This document shows, piece after piece, positions 46,974 to 64,000 of a DNA stretch of 64,000 bases. The DNA comes from Pempheris klunzingeri (lineage: Eukaryota; Chordata; Actinopteri; Acropomatiformes; Pempheridae): assembly GCF_042242105.1 (NCBI RefSeq), contig NC_092030.1, positions 668,501 through 732,500 on the forward strand, given 5' to 3'. Every line of letters starts with the position of its first letter. Within the stretch, counting starts at the first letter, position 1. The notes beneath the pieces are model-generated. The model searched no databases, was not told the origin of the DNA, and worked only from the letters and a program-made list of their open reading frames with translations. A program made the position numbers and the translations under genes.

Positions 46974-49358
46974 GAAAGAGGGAACAGACTTTTTACAAGT
47001 ATGATTAAAAATCAGCCTTGATGATTGCAGCCTAGTCATTAAATAATTAGTCTTCACAATGGAGAGATGGCAGAAACAATGATAGATGATGATGATGATG
47101 ATGATGATGATGCCACTCTGCCTCCAGATAGGCCATAAGTAAAGTGTGTGTATCCGTGTGTGTGTGTGTGACTTTGGTCTAATCAAACCAGTGAGCGGCT
47201 TTGATGCTAAATTACATTAATGAAGTACTTTTTCTGCCTGTGTGTGTGTGTGTGTGAGTGTGTGTGAGTGTGTAAGATAAACACACACTTCCTGTGTATA
47301 ATCCTTTCGGGAGGGCTTCATATCCCACTGATAGACACTAGCTGTGAAGTTAGATGCTTATCACGATCCCCAGGCTCACTCCAAAACAAATAACTGCCTG
47401 CTGCTCGACCTGTGAAGCCCAGCCGCCGCTTTCAGCCCCTTTTTTTAGAAACACTATAGAAACACGGCCCACAGAATGAGGAGCATTATCACACGTCGGT
47501 TTACAAGAAGAGGAATACACACTGTGGTAAAACGAGACTAATGACCTCCACGCTGCTCGTACCTCTCTGGTGCTGAAGTTGACGAAGCAGTACCCCCGGG
47601 GCTGCCCCTCCAGAGGCCCCGACTTATGAAACAGGAAGTCAAACTGTTTCACATTGCCGAACTTCTCCAACAACTTCACCAGGTGATACCTGCCGATCAC
47701 ATGGGAGAGAAGACAACAGAGAAAACTGATGACATGAGCAGGAGAACAGTGGGTTTATTCTGTGAAGGGCCCTTAAAGGAGGACAGAGAGAACTAATCTT
47801 TACTCAGTAACATCAGAACCACTCTTCTCAACACTCCCACGGCACAGTAAACTGTAGTCCGGCTCCGTGACGCCGGCAGTGCTGCTCGCTCTACTCTCCA
47901 TCCCACAGTCTGTGAATCTGTCAAGTGCGGCTAATGAGAACGGCAGCTTTCTCTCCCTGACACCTTTTTAGCAGCGGGCCAGCTGGTGTGGCGGCCCGGT
48001 GACAGTAAATCTCTCATTGAGACAATGCTGAGGATACAGTAGCAGGACAATGAGGGAATAAAAAAGAGGAAGCCTCAAATCCCCCCTGAGCACCGAGCGC
48101 TGCACAAACAACATGCAGTCACAGTGTGGAGCTGCCTGGGACGGCCGCGCCGTGGCCAACATGGATATGTGCTCACTGAGCAGCTATGTGGCGTTGGGAG
48201 GATTTGGAGGTTTGCGTGTAACTGACCAGTAGCAGCCCTGGGAAAGATCTGTCTTCTGACAGTGTGGAAAAGAGCAGCGAGTTCAGTGCAGGGTTAGAGT
48301 CCGTGCTACGCTACTGTAAATGTGACCGCACGCTGAGCAGCAGCTGAATTCAATGTCTTAAAATACAAAGAAACCAGCAGAAATGTTCACATTTAAGAAG
48401 CTGGAAGGTCTCAGGTTAGATATCACGTTCCTCAGCAGCTCCTGACCACTGACCCGTCACTGAAAGCACCTGTGAGGAGCCTCGTTCTTCGCTCTCTGAG
48501 AACAGACGACACTGTGAACATTCAGCTTCTTAACAATTCGAGCACTAAACCAGAAGTTTGCTTCTTTCTCATCACATCTAAACTGTTGCTGTAAATAAAA
48601 GTGTGAAAAGGTATTTTCCTCTGTAAGGTGGTGATGTTAGTATCTTTACATGTTTCATTCAGGCCTTTGAAATAATGATGTGAATGTCAATCTTTGTGCT
48701 CTTTAAGTTCATTAACATAACATGAACAACATAAATTAACTTCATTTATCTGATGCTCTGTGACGACAGTAGAAGAGTTTGGTTTAATGAATAAACACCA
48801 GATTGTGCTGTTAATCTTTTCAAACACTGAAAACATCTAAAATCAAGTATAGACTACACTATTAATAAAGTATTGATCTATCTATCTATCAATCTATCAA
48901 TCTGCAGCTGTCTGTAACCAGTTAACTCAGCAGGTTACCTGTCCAGTGAGAAAATCTTCCTGGTTAGTAAATGACGTTCAAATAAAAATTCAATAGAGAA
49001 GAAAAATTACAATTTAATGGCTGTTTGGCAGAATTAGTTTTTCTTCCACAATTTCACTTGATGAAAGTTTCCCAGTTCATTCACACAACAACAGCAGACA
49101 TTTTCACTGTCACCAATAACATTAACAACACGTCCCGGTGACGGTGTGACAGCATGTTCGTTACCGGGACCCTGACATGTCAAAATGTCTCTAAGAATAA
49201 AACCAAAACCAAAAGGAACCAACGAACAGCTTCCTGTGTTTCGTCACCTTGTGCGACCGTCCCGGCCTCAGAGTGACCTCAGGCGTTTTGTGTAACTGTT
49301 CAAGAGGAGTTAACGCTGCAGCCTTTTATTGTTCACTCGATTGTTTTTCTTAATCCTG

Positions 49359-49453
<95 letters not shown>

Positions 49454-51388
49454 AACACAAAGATGACGTTAATGTGCAAGCGTGCATTTCTGTGTATGAA
49501 TGGGACTCGCTGCAGGCCGCGGGGGGTGAGGGGTGCGATCTCGCCACAGGTTGTATTAATGTCTTCCACCCCTCTATGGCTCCCTGGGGGGGCTTTAGGC
49601 CAAAGAGGACTTCTGCTGTTCCCAGACAACACCCTGAAAGCCCCCCATGTGAAGGTGGCCCCTGCAGCTCCAGGTCTGTTTACAAAAGTTCATCTTGTTC
49701 CTGAATACTTTCCTGCTCTCTCGTGCTCCTTGTAACTCTGAGCCAAACACAAACACCACTTATCACCTTTTCCTCGGCTGAATGTAAATGTGTTTGTACA
49801 CATGTGGAGCTGTGAGAGAGATTCGGTGGCTGACAGACGCTCCGAGAACATGTTTGGATGCTAGCGAGCTGAACCACAATGGAGCGCTCCTCCTGAGGGC
49901 TGTAAAAACCACCGGAGGAAGAGGAGGAGAGGGGGGAGGAAAGGGAGGGAAAGGCAGGGAGAGGAAAGTTCAGGGGGGGAGGGGGTGTTGGCGGCGAGGT
50001 GAAAGGTGGAGGAAGAGGAGGAGAAGACGCCAGGTAGGAGAGATGCAGGAGCAAGGAAGCAAAGAGGAGGAAGGAAGGAATCGAAGTCCAGTCCAGAAAA
50101 AGATGAGACAAAAGGTTTGGCTCAGAAAAGAGCAGGTCAGAGGGGAAAAACCTGAGAGGGGGGGGCAGCTATCTGCAGGACCTTCACATTTTCATAAGGA
50201 TCACAGCCCGCAGTGTGAGGATGATGATGGTTATTAGTTATTCAATAAAAACCATGACGGCTTCCAGGTACACGACTTCAAATGTAACCAGAGAGCCGGA
50301 GAGACGATGATGGATTACAACTAATGAGAAATTCCCTCTGTGAGCAGCCAAAAGCACAAAAACATGAATATGTGGTGAAAGCTCCGGTTACACCTGCTGA
50401 GGCTCTGCTCTGAGCGCAGAGCAAGAAAAAACCACGGGACAGTGAGCGGGACGCTCGTCTGAGCTCTGAGGCACTTCAGAGACACTGTTTACTGCATTCA
50501 GTCGTCTTTACTGGACTTTTAAAAGGGCGGCAACACTCGAGCACAGGAACCACAGAAGAAGAATTTGTAACAGAGAGATGGGAAAGAAAGTTGAGCTCAT
50601 TTTTCAAAACCATGTGCTCACGGTGGATTTTAGGGTTGAGGGTTGAGCCCCCGAAACTCACCATTCTTAGTTCATCACATCCTAATAAACTCAATATTTC
50701 ACAGAACTGGATTAGTTCTGTGAAACTAGTTAAAGGCTTGAAATCTCATCAGTCAGAACTCACTTTAATACCTTTAATTAGCTACAAAACTAAAAAGTTT
50801 TATCAAGTATTATATATTTTGAGTGTAGCATCCAGTGATTTGGCCTCATGAACTCATAATCAGCGCCTCTCGTTCCAGGTCTGCGTTCCTCCTCCGCTCT
50901 GAGTTTTGGTTTGTCTTACCGGGACAAACAGAGGCAGCGCTGCGTATGCAGCACAGGAGCTAATTAATCTTCCCAATCAGCACCGGGGGCCATGGGCATT
51001 CCTCTTGTTTTCCCTCCATACGGTGAAGCAGTGGACTATTTAAGGAGAAGTAGAGCAGAGCAGGGAAAGGGGAAGGAAACGCCTGTCTAGACGCCCACCA
51101 GAGCTGCAGCCCGTACATTCTCCAGCAGCCCCCACAGGCACACAAACACACCCCTCACCCCGAAAAACTACCTTCACTCCATCACAATATAGGTAGGGGT
51201 GCTCTCCACACTCACACATGGAGGTTTACACATCAAGACACTCACACACACACACACTCACAGAGATGGAAAGACGTTTGCTTGTACGTATTATTTCACA
51301 TGAGAAACACTAATAACGTACACAGACACCTCAGTGTGCTGAAGGCTGCAGCACCACCAGCTGCCACCCAAACACCAACTGTGCACTT

Positions 51389-51442
<54 letters not shown>

Positions 51443-52163
51443 ACACACAGAGAGTAAACAGGGCAGGTGAGTGAGGAATGATGGCTGCTCCTCAGCAGAG
51501 CAGGTCTCCACGCCTCGCTGCCTCTCTTTCACACACCCAGCTCTGTCTGCTCAGTCTCAGCCTGCGACACACACACACTCCGCACACAGTTAATCAATCA
51601 TACATGCACACACAATGCACGGCCTCTCTGTGAGGCAGAGTGAAAAAACGACGCCTCGGGATCACAACAGCCAGAGAGCAACCTCGAGTGGAACATTTAC
51701 TGCTGCAGGAATCAAACACTAACCGTGTTCTTGCTCAGCTGGATGATTCACATGTTTGAGTCTGGAGGTTTGTAGATTTCCAGTAACATAAAGATTTGTT
51801 TTACACTCCAATAACTTTTAATCTCTCAGACGTGTTGTCCAGAGTGTGGGGCACAGGGATTACACTGTCTCACTGGTACTTTCAGCTCCGATCTGATCTG
51901 TTTGTATAAGGATGCAACAAGCTGACTGGGATCTGCTTTTTCAGCAGCAGTCGAACGCTCATTATGATGCTAAAGTTTGTTCAATAAAAGAGACTGCAGA
52001 GGTGAACGTGTTTCCAAAATGTGTGAGGAAAGTGTGGGCCTGGCTGATTTACTCACTCTGTGATTTTGGGATCGATGTTGCCTATCCACAAGCGGTTTCC
52101 TTCATGGGCCACGCTCTCTGAAATGATGGAGGCATTTTCTACTGTCCCTGCTGCAGACGACAT
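42801..52163 (-). CDS. rbm18: RBM18, RRM-containing RNA-binding protein (5 coding exons, complete)
   Basis: RBM18 is a small single-RRM protein of largely unknown function, probably RNA-binding. Exons 52,163-52,057, 47,689-47,563, 46,925-46,845, 43,863-43,763 and 42,984-42,801 join in phase to 199 aa (human 190). RNP2 is LWIGNI at 25-30 and RNP1 is RGYCFVNF at 67-74, with [11 protein letters not shown] and [18 protein letters not shown] between and after them. The tail includes [20 protein letters not shown] and ends basic (PFRRFRR). The N-terminus before ENASI is shorter than I recall for mammals because exon 2 begins just seven bases before the ATG. An upstream non-coding exon and a divergent promoter with MRRF are likely. 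Confidence 0.97.
42990..43020. repeat. G31/C31 homopolymer at the RBM18 last acceptor
   Basis: Thirty-one consecutive G on the plus strand (C on the RBM18 sense strand) lie 5 bases from the first base of RBM18 coding exon 5. Confidence 0.95.
43561..43634. repeat. GGGTCACACAGG-type tandem repeat
   Basis: About five copies of GGGTCACACAGG separated by variable G or GA spacers, in an RBM18 intron. Confidence 0.85.
43763..43863 (-). CDS. rbm18: RBM18 coding exon 4
   Basis: Encodes residues 106-138 plus two bases ([18 protein letters not shown], then a Thr/Asp-rich linker). The acceptor is ACGTCTACAG. The donor GTCGGT is weak. Confidence 0.9.
43864..46844 (-). other. RBM18 intron between coding exons 3 and 4
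   Basis: About 3 kb with (CAG)6 near 44,642-44,659 and (AC)n near 44,703-44,728. No gene was recognised; the remaining sequence looks single-copy or from old repeats that I cannot name. Confidence 0.65.
46845..46925 (-). CDS. rbm18: RBM18 coding exon 3
   Basis: Encodes residues 79-105 ([20 protein letters not shown] then VRWAHAQ), the end of the RRM. The acceptor tract is (TG)n followed by (TC)n and TGCAG. The donor is GTGAGG. Confidence 0.97.
46926..47562 (-). other. RBM18 intron between coding exons 2 and 3
   Basis: Contains (GA)n(CA)n at 46,929-46,970 next to the acceptor, (GAT)n at 47,086-47,113, and interrupted (TG)n near 47,238-47,272. Confidence 0.75.
47563..47689 (-). CDS. rbm18: RBM18 coding exon 2
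   Basis: Completes Glu36 and encodes residues 37-78, with [20 protein letters not shown] and RNP1 RGYCFVNF. The acceptor is ATCGGCAG and the donor GTACGA. Confidence 0.97.
47690..52056 (-). other. RBM18 intron between coding exons 1 and 2
   Basis: About 4.4 kb. It contains a short ATCT repeat near 48,880-48,900, (GT)n at 49,361-49,452, a purine-rich GGA/GAGG stretch at about 49,915-50,040, and (AC)n at 51,391-51,440. No exon was recognised. Confidence 0.65.
49361..49452. repeat. (GT)n microsatellite, 92 bp
   Basis: Uninterrupted, in an RBM18 intron. Confidence 0.98.
52057..52163 (-). CDS. rbm18: RBM18 coding exon 1 (transcript exon 2)
   Basis: Encodes [20 protein letters not shown] and continues to residue 35 plus two bases, including RNP2 (LWIGNI). 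The exon itself starts at 52,170 after acceptor CCTCCCACAG. The donor is GTGAGT. Confidence 0.93.
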
Positions 52164-52170
52164 GTGTACT

Positions 52171-52912
52171 CTGTGGGAGGCAGGAGGAGAGGACAGAGAA
52201 ATTACAAGGAAAAGGCAGAGCTCAGGTGACATTTTGGTATTTGGGGTTGTCTGAGCACAATCTCAGAGACCTGGTGAATGAGGGAAGAGCCAAACAGTCA
52301 AACACAGGTAGTGCTACACAGTGGTAACGTCAACTGTGGGACTAAAGCACAGTGTCTGATTACACAGTGAAAAATGTCAGACGAGTTCTAATCTGATCTA
52401 CATTATTTCAGTAAATGAGAAAAGTCACAATCATCTGATTCCCTTCTGGCTTTGTGGCATCTACAGTGAGCACAAGGTCTGAGAGTCAACCCAAATATTG
52501 TGTCACAGTATCAGCAATATGTCAATATATGTCTTTTACTTTAGATCTAATGAACAGCTTAGAGGATCTACTTGATTTGAACAGAATGAGGGGATCATGT
52601 AGGCTGGGTTACTTGTAATGACAGTGTCAAACAAACAGCTGCTCCTGGAAAACCTCAGCACACAAACGTTGACTGGCTACTAGCTAACGTTAGCTTAGCT
52701 AACCGCAGGCTGGTTGACTGACGGCTCTCCGCTCACGGTTAGCTGGTAAAGGACGATTGTGTGAGGTTAAACTAATCTTGGCCAACCAGGTGGAGAGATG
52801 TTCAGTTAAGAGTGGCCAAATCTATCCCCTAAACGGTTAATAGTCTGTTTTAGACGAGCAGTGGGTTGTTGCTGCTGCTAGCAGCTAGCTAGCTTAGACA
52901 GTCACACTTTAC
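52171..52912 (-). other. RBM18 first intron
   Basis: Contains clusters of GCTAGC/GTTAGC words at 52,675-52,703 and 52,871-52,898. No exon was recognised. Confidence 0.5.
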
Positions 52913-52990
52913 CTGCTGGATCCGTCAAACTTCCTCTCTGGTTGCGACGAACTTCTTCGATTTAATTTGCTTCGGATCCCACTTCCGGGA
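52913..52990 (-). other. RBM18 putative non-coding exon 1
   Basis: On the minus strand AGCAG is followed by GTAAAG, a good donor at 52,912, just downstream of a promoter-like region with an ETS-type ACTTCCGG word (52,981-52,988). The transcription start (upper limit here) is a guess. Confidence 0.4.
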
Positions 52991-53300
52991 TGACTCGGCT
53001 ACGTCAAAACGTGACACTAATCATTTCAATCGATTGTTGTATTTTCCTCCTGTTAAACTGTCCAGGTTGGTTAGCTCGGAGGATAAACAGTCGCTCCGCT
53101 GCCGCCTGACAACAAAGGCGCAGGGTGATGACGTAGAGTGTTTAAGGTCCGCGTAGTCGAGAGAAGGCGCTCGGTTTATAATATGTCACCTCCCGGATGT
53201 CTCTGCGGCGGCGGTTGCCTCTGTTTACTCTGATGCTTCAGGCAGGAAACCCCGCCCGTCCGGTATACCCCAAACAACGTTTCAAACACAAAAATGTAAG
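52913..53300. promoter_or_regulatory. Shared divergent promoter region of RBM18 and MRRF
   Basis: A CpG-containing block between the putative first exons of two divergent genes. It carries ETS-type ACTTCCGG (52,981-52,988), a CRE-like TGACGTA (53,129-53,135) and CCCGGATG near 53,193. Such motif mixes are usual for TATA-less housekeeping promoters. A plausible MRRF non-coding exon ends at a GTAAGC donor at 53,296. Confidence 0.5.
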
Positions 53301-54042
53301 CGCTCGATAATGACGACAAAGATGTCAAATGTGGCTCTTCCTTAGCTAGCATGCTGCTGTGAAGGCTGTAAACTTGAAACTGAGTAAGTAAATGAGCTGT
53401 TTGGGCTCATTCACAGCGGCGGGTTGAAGCTGAAACTGACGGCAGGTTTTGGTTTAGCTGCTGCGGGGTTGTTGGTTGTCTTTTATCGCTGTGTGTGTTT
53501 TATGCTTGTATGAACATCACACCGACCTTCACACAGCCTCTCTTACATAAAGCAGGCAGTCACCTTAAATATGTGCTGTTGGTAATAATGTTGTGTCTCC
53601 TCACGGTAATAATCCAGCCACTAATCCAGTTATTTTACCTAAAAGCCTTCTGATGTCGACATTTAAAGATATCTGTTATCTCAGACGTCACTAATCAAGT
53701 AAAGGTGTGAAACAGGTGCTGCTCCAGCTTTCTAAATGTGCTTCTCTCTGTTTTATAGCATTGTGAGATAAATAGCTTTGGTGTTTGGCTGTTAACTGGA
53801 CAGAAAAAGTCATTTCACCATGTGTTCATGGGCTCTAGCAAGTTAGTGTTTCCATTTTCTGGACTAAATAGGCCAGAAAGTTAAACCTAAAAATACTAGA
53901 GATGTTAATATTGAACATGAAGGTGCAGCCCTGGTGCTGCAGACAGTCTTATCAGATACTCTGCTGTATTATTGTGTGATCTCACTGTAAAGTGTGCAGA
54001 GCAGAGATGATGCGGGCTCAGGAGAGGGTGTGTCTGCAGCTG

Positions 54043-54124
<82 letters not shown>

Positions 54125-56117
54125 TCTGCAGGATATGAGGCTACAGTATCCCACTGAACACCTGTGCTTCACCTTTTCTGCTTGACTTCCACTGTAAGGA
54201 CATCCATCACCGTCCCACATCTGAGCCCGTCTGCTCTGCCACACGGCTCCCAATCATATCAGCTTGTCAGGAAACCTGCCAGCCATCGATGCCTGTCAGG
54301 GGTTTGTTTTGTAGGTGGTGGTCCGCCGTCTAGCCTAAATAATGCCACTGGAATATGTTTGGATCTCGGTTAATAGAGCTGGAGTTTCTAGGCTTTGAAT
54401 GACCTGTGGAGGAGTTTACAGTCAACAGGTGAAAAGACACAGGTTGGGTTAACTAAGGCCGATTCTATCGTATTTTCTCAACGACAGCTCCGAGGTTCGT
54501 CTGTCTTATGGCAAAATGACTTTGTTTATTCATGTAGCACAATACAGACACGAGGCAACAGAAAGTGCCTTACAGGGACGTAAAATATGTGAAGATTTGG
54601 ACAGAGAAAAACTAAAATCTAAAAGAGAATAAAAAGATAAGATGAAAGCAAGTGAGTGTATAACTAGTTATGGAGTTATGTATCTGATTCACTGGAGAGC
54701 CTCAGCAAACCGTATCGTGTTTTCAGCTCTGATTTAACTGAGCCGACAACATGCATTTTAATGAATTTAAAATGAGCTTTCTGAAACTTTTGATGGTTTG
54801 AAAACAGCTGTTTGTTCACAGCTGTTCAATTCAGTGATCCAGATGGTAAAAAAAATCTGTCGATATTTAAATGAGTTTCCTTGGATGAGAAACATCAAAC
54901 TGGATATAATTCCTACGTTTTTAGTATTTTACAGAAGAAATGGCTTTTCAGGAAAGTTGCTGTGATGTGTAACCAGACTGTCTCTGTGTGTAAGGTGTGT
55001 TTCTCCTCACAGTCACAGTCACACACACACACATACACACACACACACACACGTACGCTGCGAGCTGTTCACAGTCACTGGCAGTGAAAGAGCTTCAGTG
55101 TGTGTTTGTGCCTGTGGGCTTCCGTACCTCCGTGTTTGTCTGTAACTTGTGTGCACGCCGAGGTTCAGCGGCACAGTTCACAGATGGGAGCTGCTCTGCG
55201 AGGTGGGAGGTGGTTCGTCCGTAGAAAAGGAGCGGCTGCTCTCGTATTGTTGTGTGATTTCTGAATGGGAGGTCCCCCCCCCAGGAATGCCCAAACAGCA
55301 GATCTGTCCCACAGTCACAGTGTGTGAAAAGAAGACAGAAAGCATGTTTGAGACTTGGAGTGATAATAATGTGGTACTTTCTGTTGTTGGAGGAACTCTG
55401 GCTAAAGGCCCAGTCTGTGATCTAAGTGGTGTCAGTCAGCAGAAAGGTAATCAGCAAATATCTTCAGGAATACCAAACATTTCCGACTTCCAGCTGTTGT
55501 GAGGATTTGGCTTCCCTCTCTGTGTTCTGTGATAGAGGGTGAATAGTTTCAAGTGTAGACCAGTTGGTCCGTCAGAGAGTAAAAGTCCCTGTTTCCTGCA
55601 GATGTTTTGACTCGGTCCAGCAGGAGCAGCTCAGGTGAAGGAGATGTGGTTACTGATGTTCTCCTGAGGGCCAGGAACTAGCTTACCCAACTGGAATGCA
55701 TTATTGTATTAATGTTATTAATTACACCGGCGTTCTTCCTGCCATGACATGCCAACATGTCTGCGGTGGACGTTATCCTTCAGTCCTTTTTATTTAGAAA
55801 TCTGTAAAACCAGCTGAAGAGCACCACAGACTAGATCCTCTGACCTGATTTAAACCAGAACTGAACATCTTCATGAAGGAAGATTCGCTGCATCAGTTTT
55901 AGCCAGGTGTCCCTCATAAGTGGCACCTGAGTGTAGACGGGGAAGAGATCTCCTTGGTTCTGTTCTTTCCTTTTGTCACAAGTGAGAACATAGATGAAGA
56001 AGAAGTAGGCCTACCTCCTGCTGGCTGATCTGAGCTATTACTTCATTTCAACAAGTACAACCAGCCTTTAATCAAACGCTCTTCATCCAAACTTTGTTCT
56101 TCTCTCTGTCATCAGTC
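53296..56117 (+). other. Putative MRRF first intron
   Basis: Contains a GCTAGC-type word at 53,341-53,355, (GT)n at 54,046-54,122, a retroelement tail at about 54,515-54,580, and (AC)n near 55,020-55,052. No further exon was recognised. Confidence 0.5.
54515..54580 (-). mobile_element. Retroelement 3'-tail fragment
   Basis: The words TTGTTTATTCATGTAGCACA and AAAGTGCCTTACAG are the reverse complement of the GTGCTTTATAAATAAA-type tail seen in teleost LINEs, as at 32,560-32,605. It is short and diverged. Confidence 0.4.
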
Positions 56118-61504
<5,387 letters not shown>

Positions 61505-61513
61505 GTAAGACGA

Positions 61514-61514
<1 letters not shown>

Positions 61515-61580
<66 letters not shown>
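61515..61580. repeat. (CA)n microsatellite beside the MRRF exon 3 donor
   Basis: Sixty-six bp of CA beginning 10 nt after the intron start. Confidence 0.97.
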
Positions 61581-61583
<3 letters not shown>

Positions 61584-62574
61584 TCCTCCTCGCTGTATCT
61601 GTTTGTCTCATGCAGACGAGCATGCAGTAACTAAAAGCTCAGTAAAAATAATCCCCGGCACAGACAGATAGACGGTCCAGTGTGAGCCAGACCAGATCTG
61701 AGTCCGCCTCCCCGTGCCGGTGAAACCCGAGCAGCCGGCCTGCCTCTCGCCAACAGATGCTAATTGATTGATCACTCGGGGAGCCCTTTGTTCTGGGGTG
61801 AAAGATAGCAACAAAAACCCGAGCTCTGTGTGTGCGTGCGTCGAGATGTGGTTATGTCTGCGTGTGAGTTGTCACAGAAAAGGAAATGACCTCATTTTAC
61901 CCCCAGGTTAGGAAGGAATGGATTATTTTTCTTTTTTCTCTCCCTCCTAGATGATGCAGCACTGTACTAATCAGAGCTCCAGAGAGAAACCTCGTCCACT
62001 GGGGAGACTCACATTTTCAGTGGCCCGGCTCTCTGGTGGTCTGGAAAATCTAAATGTGCTGTTTTAGCATTTAACACGACATTATCCAATCACATATCCA
62101 CACTCACTCACCTCTCTTTGATCTCACGAGCCGCTCAGCGGACGTACACCTACGAGCTGCTTCAGACCTGCTCCTCTTCTCAGGACGGAGGAACGTCTCT
62201 GGGTACATAAACATAGTGTAGTGAAGCGCTGGGGTGTTCAGAAAAAAGTGCTTCATAACAGTCAAAATAGTTGAAAATCCGACCATAGAAACAGCAAAAA
62301 GAAACTATAATCAAACATAAACAACATCCGATCTAAAAAGGCACTGGGTCACAAACACTAAGACGTCTTTTTAAAAGCATCAAAAAACGGCGACTTCCAC
62401 ACAAAATGAAGGTAAAGTGCAGAGCTGAGGTGATAAATTCCTCCTAGTAAACATTGTAATGTTCATATATACAGCACGACACAAGCTCAGAGCTTTAGTA
62501 TGAAAATCTAAAATCTAGAAACATAGAAATGAGCTGAGCTAAACGAGCTAAACACTGATGTCACATGCTCCCAA

Positions 62575-62895
62575 TGGCAGCGCTAGCATGCTGACGCTAA
62601 GCAGGCGTAATGTTTGGACCATATTCACCTAATTAGCAATAATCACGTGTGCAGGTGAGGCTGAAAGACCCGACGTGAGTTCTGCACTTAGTTCAGTGGA
62701 TCATGAGAGTCGTTACAATTCATCTTTTGGGAACCATGAACATGTATGTGCCAAATATTATTAGTGAAAATATTTAAACTGCTGGTGGCTTCATCCTCAG
62801 GGGACCATGAGCATCTGTGCAAAAAGTAGAGCCAGTCCTTTCCTCAGTTGTTGAGACGTTTCAGTCTGGAACAAAGTGGTGGAGCGACAGATGTG
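62575..62895 (+). mobile_element. Teleost interspersed repeat, second unnamed family
   Basis: Ordered words CGCTAGCATGCTGACGCTAA, GTTACAATTCATC, GGGACCATGAGCATCTGTGC, TTGTTGAGACGTTTCAGTC and AACAAAGTGGTGGAGCGACA correspond to a dispersed non-coding repeat familiar from percomorph genomes. Diverged copy; family not assigned. Confidence 0.5.
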
Positions 62896-63534
62896 CTGCT
62901 TTTTAGACTTTTTAAACATTAAAATCAGTCATTTTAGAATGATTCTGGAACCATTTCCAGAGTTTAGAGACCCGTCTGTCTGCAGATGGACCTTTCCAAG
63001 TGTTCACAGATAATAATCAGACTTTATAAACATGCGATTCAGAAGCTGTTTGTTCTTTAAGAGAACCACCTGTCAGTTTTAGCAGCATCCTCCTCCTTCG
63101 TCTGCTTCCCTTCTTCCCCTCCTGTGAACCCGAGGGGACACCTCTGTGTTCTCCCTCCTGCTGATGTCACGAAGCAACATGCAAATCTAAAAGTATTTAT
63201 CAGCATCTCAGATCTGCAGCTCCCGTCCTCAACCTGAATCAGGCCGAACGCTCCTTCGATGAATCCGTTTCCTTCCCAGAAACTCCAACCACGGACCACA
63301 CACACACACACACACACACATACTGACAACACACACGCTACCCTGTCGTGCCCTGCGTTAGCCACGTCCCACACAGAGGTGAGCCCTCAGTACCCAGAGC
63401 TAATAGGCTTATAATGATGCCTATCCATTACCAGGCACTCCAGACGCCCTGCCATTGTTTTCCATTCATTCATTAAGAGAAGACACAGTGGAACCAGCAG
63501 CAGCTACCAGCATGCTTCCATCAGGAGGACGTTT

Positions 63535-63569
<35 letters not shown>

Positions 63570-64000
63570 AAGCATCCCACCACTTTGTTCATAAAGTGTT
63601 TTCTCCTCTTTTAAACACACACACACACACACACACACATTCCTCTCCACTCGCTTTGAACTGGCCGTCCAGCGTTTGATGTGAAACTTCAGTGTAATTT
63701 CTCCTCCTCTCCAACATGCTAACCAGAACCTGCCGGCCTTTTCCAGAGAAATTCCGCTCGGTTTTTTTCCGTAACCGTCGGAGAGGGAACGCGGTGATGA
63801 ATTTGATGCTGGGAACAATCAAACAAAGGTATGAGCCGAATCTATCAGCCCGGCAGTCAGAGAGATGGACCAGAGGCAAAGGAAGAAACCTCACGAATTA
63901 GTTTAATGCACACAAATACATTCCTTTAATCTCGCTGCCATTTCGTTCCCCCAGCGGGAAAAAGGCCAGAAGGAGCTGTCGAGAGGGGGAGCGGGGTAGA

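Larger units (their letters stand above)
61505..64000 (+). other. MRRF intron after coding exon 3 (to window end)
   Basis: Contains (CA)n at 61,515-61,580, an interspersed repeat at about 62,575-62,895, and (AC)n or (GT)n at 63,298-63,320, 63,536-63,567 and 63,615-63,640. No later MRRF exon was recognised. Confidence 0.65.

Noticed and set aside
61505-64000. Remaining MRRF exons
   Set aside because: No frame resembles the rest of the ribosome recycling factor, so the gene is taken to continue beyond the right edge.

Overview
The window is nuclear DNA of a ray-finned fish, most likely a teleost with a fairly compact genome. Five genes with short spliced exons (GT...AG introns) are recognisable. 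Introns and spacers are full of (AC)n/(GT)n microsatellites, several over 130 bp, and several divergent interspersed repeats are of kinds I associate with teleosts. No bacterial, viral, CRISPR or tRNA feature was seen.

Layout: (1) 1-12,020 has no supportable gene; it holds microsatellites, a GGA tract and a few non-repetitive blocks that could be regulatory. (2) NDUFA8, minus strand, four coding exons, 16,729 down to 12,341 (172 aa). (3) MORN5, plus strand, from 17,150; four firm exons and one provisional terminal exon ending at 23,269. NDUFA8 and MORN5 are head to head with 420 bp between start codons, and the spacer contains an NRF-1-type palindrome. (4) A 23.3-27.6 kb spacer, then LHX6 on the minus strand, nine coding exons, 40,180 down to 29,052 (382 aa; two LIM domains and a homeodomain). 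(5) RBM18, minus strand, five coding exons, 52,163 down to 42,801 (199 aa; one RRM). (6) MRRF, plus strand, from 56,118; three coding exons seen, the rest lies beyond the right edge. RBM18 and MRRF appear to share a divergent promoter near 52.9-53.3 kb.

The order and orientations NDUFA8(-) MORN5(+) LHX6(-) RBM18(-) MRRF(+) are, from general knowledge, those of human 9q33, which independently supports all five calls. Functionally this is not an operon. Two mitochondrial housekeeping genes (a complex I subunit and the mitochondrial ribosome recycling factor) sit at the ends, each paired with a divergent neighbour (MORN5, RBM18), around a tissue-restricted developmental regulator (LHX6).

I found no evidence of a new multi-gene system. 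The observations most worth checking are repeats placed inside splice-site neighbourhoods (a C31 tract in the last RBM18 acceptor, complementary UG/CA tracts flanking LHX6 exon 4 and MRRF exon 3), a PBX-MEIS plus TAATTA cluster in LHX6 intron 1, a 21-bp coding duplication in LHX6 exon 1, and an 11-bp, 32-copy minisatellite with a two-letter higher-order pattern in an MRRF intron.
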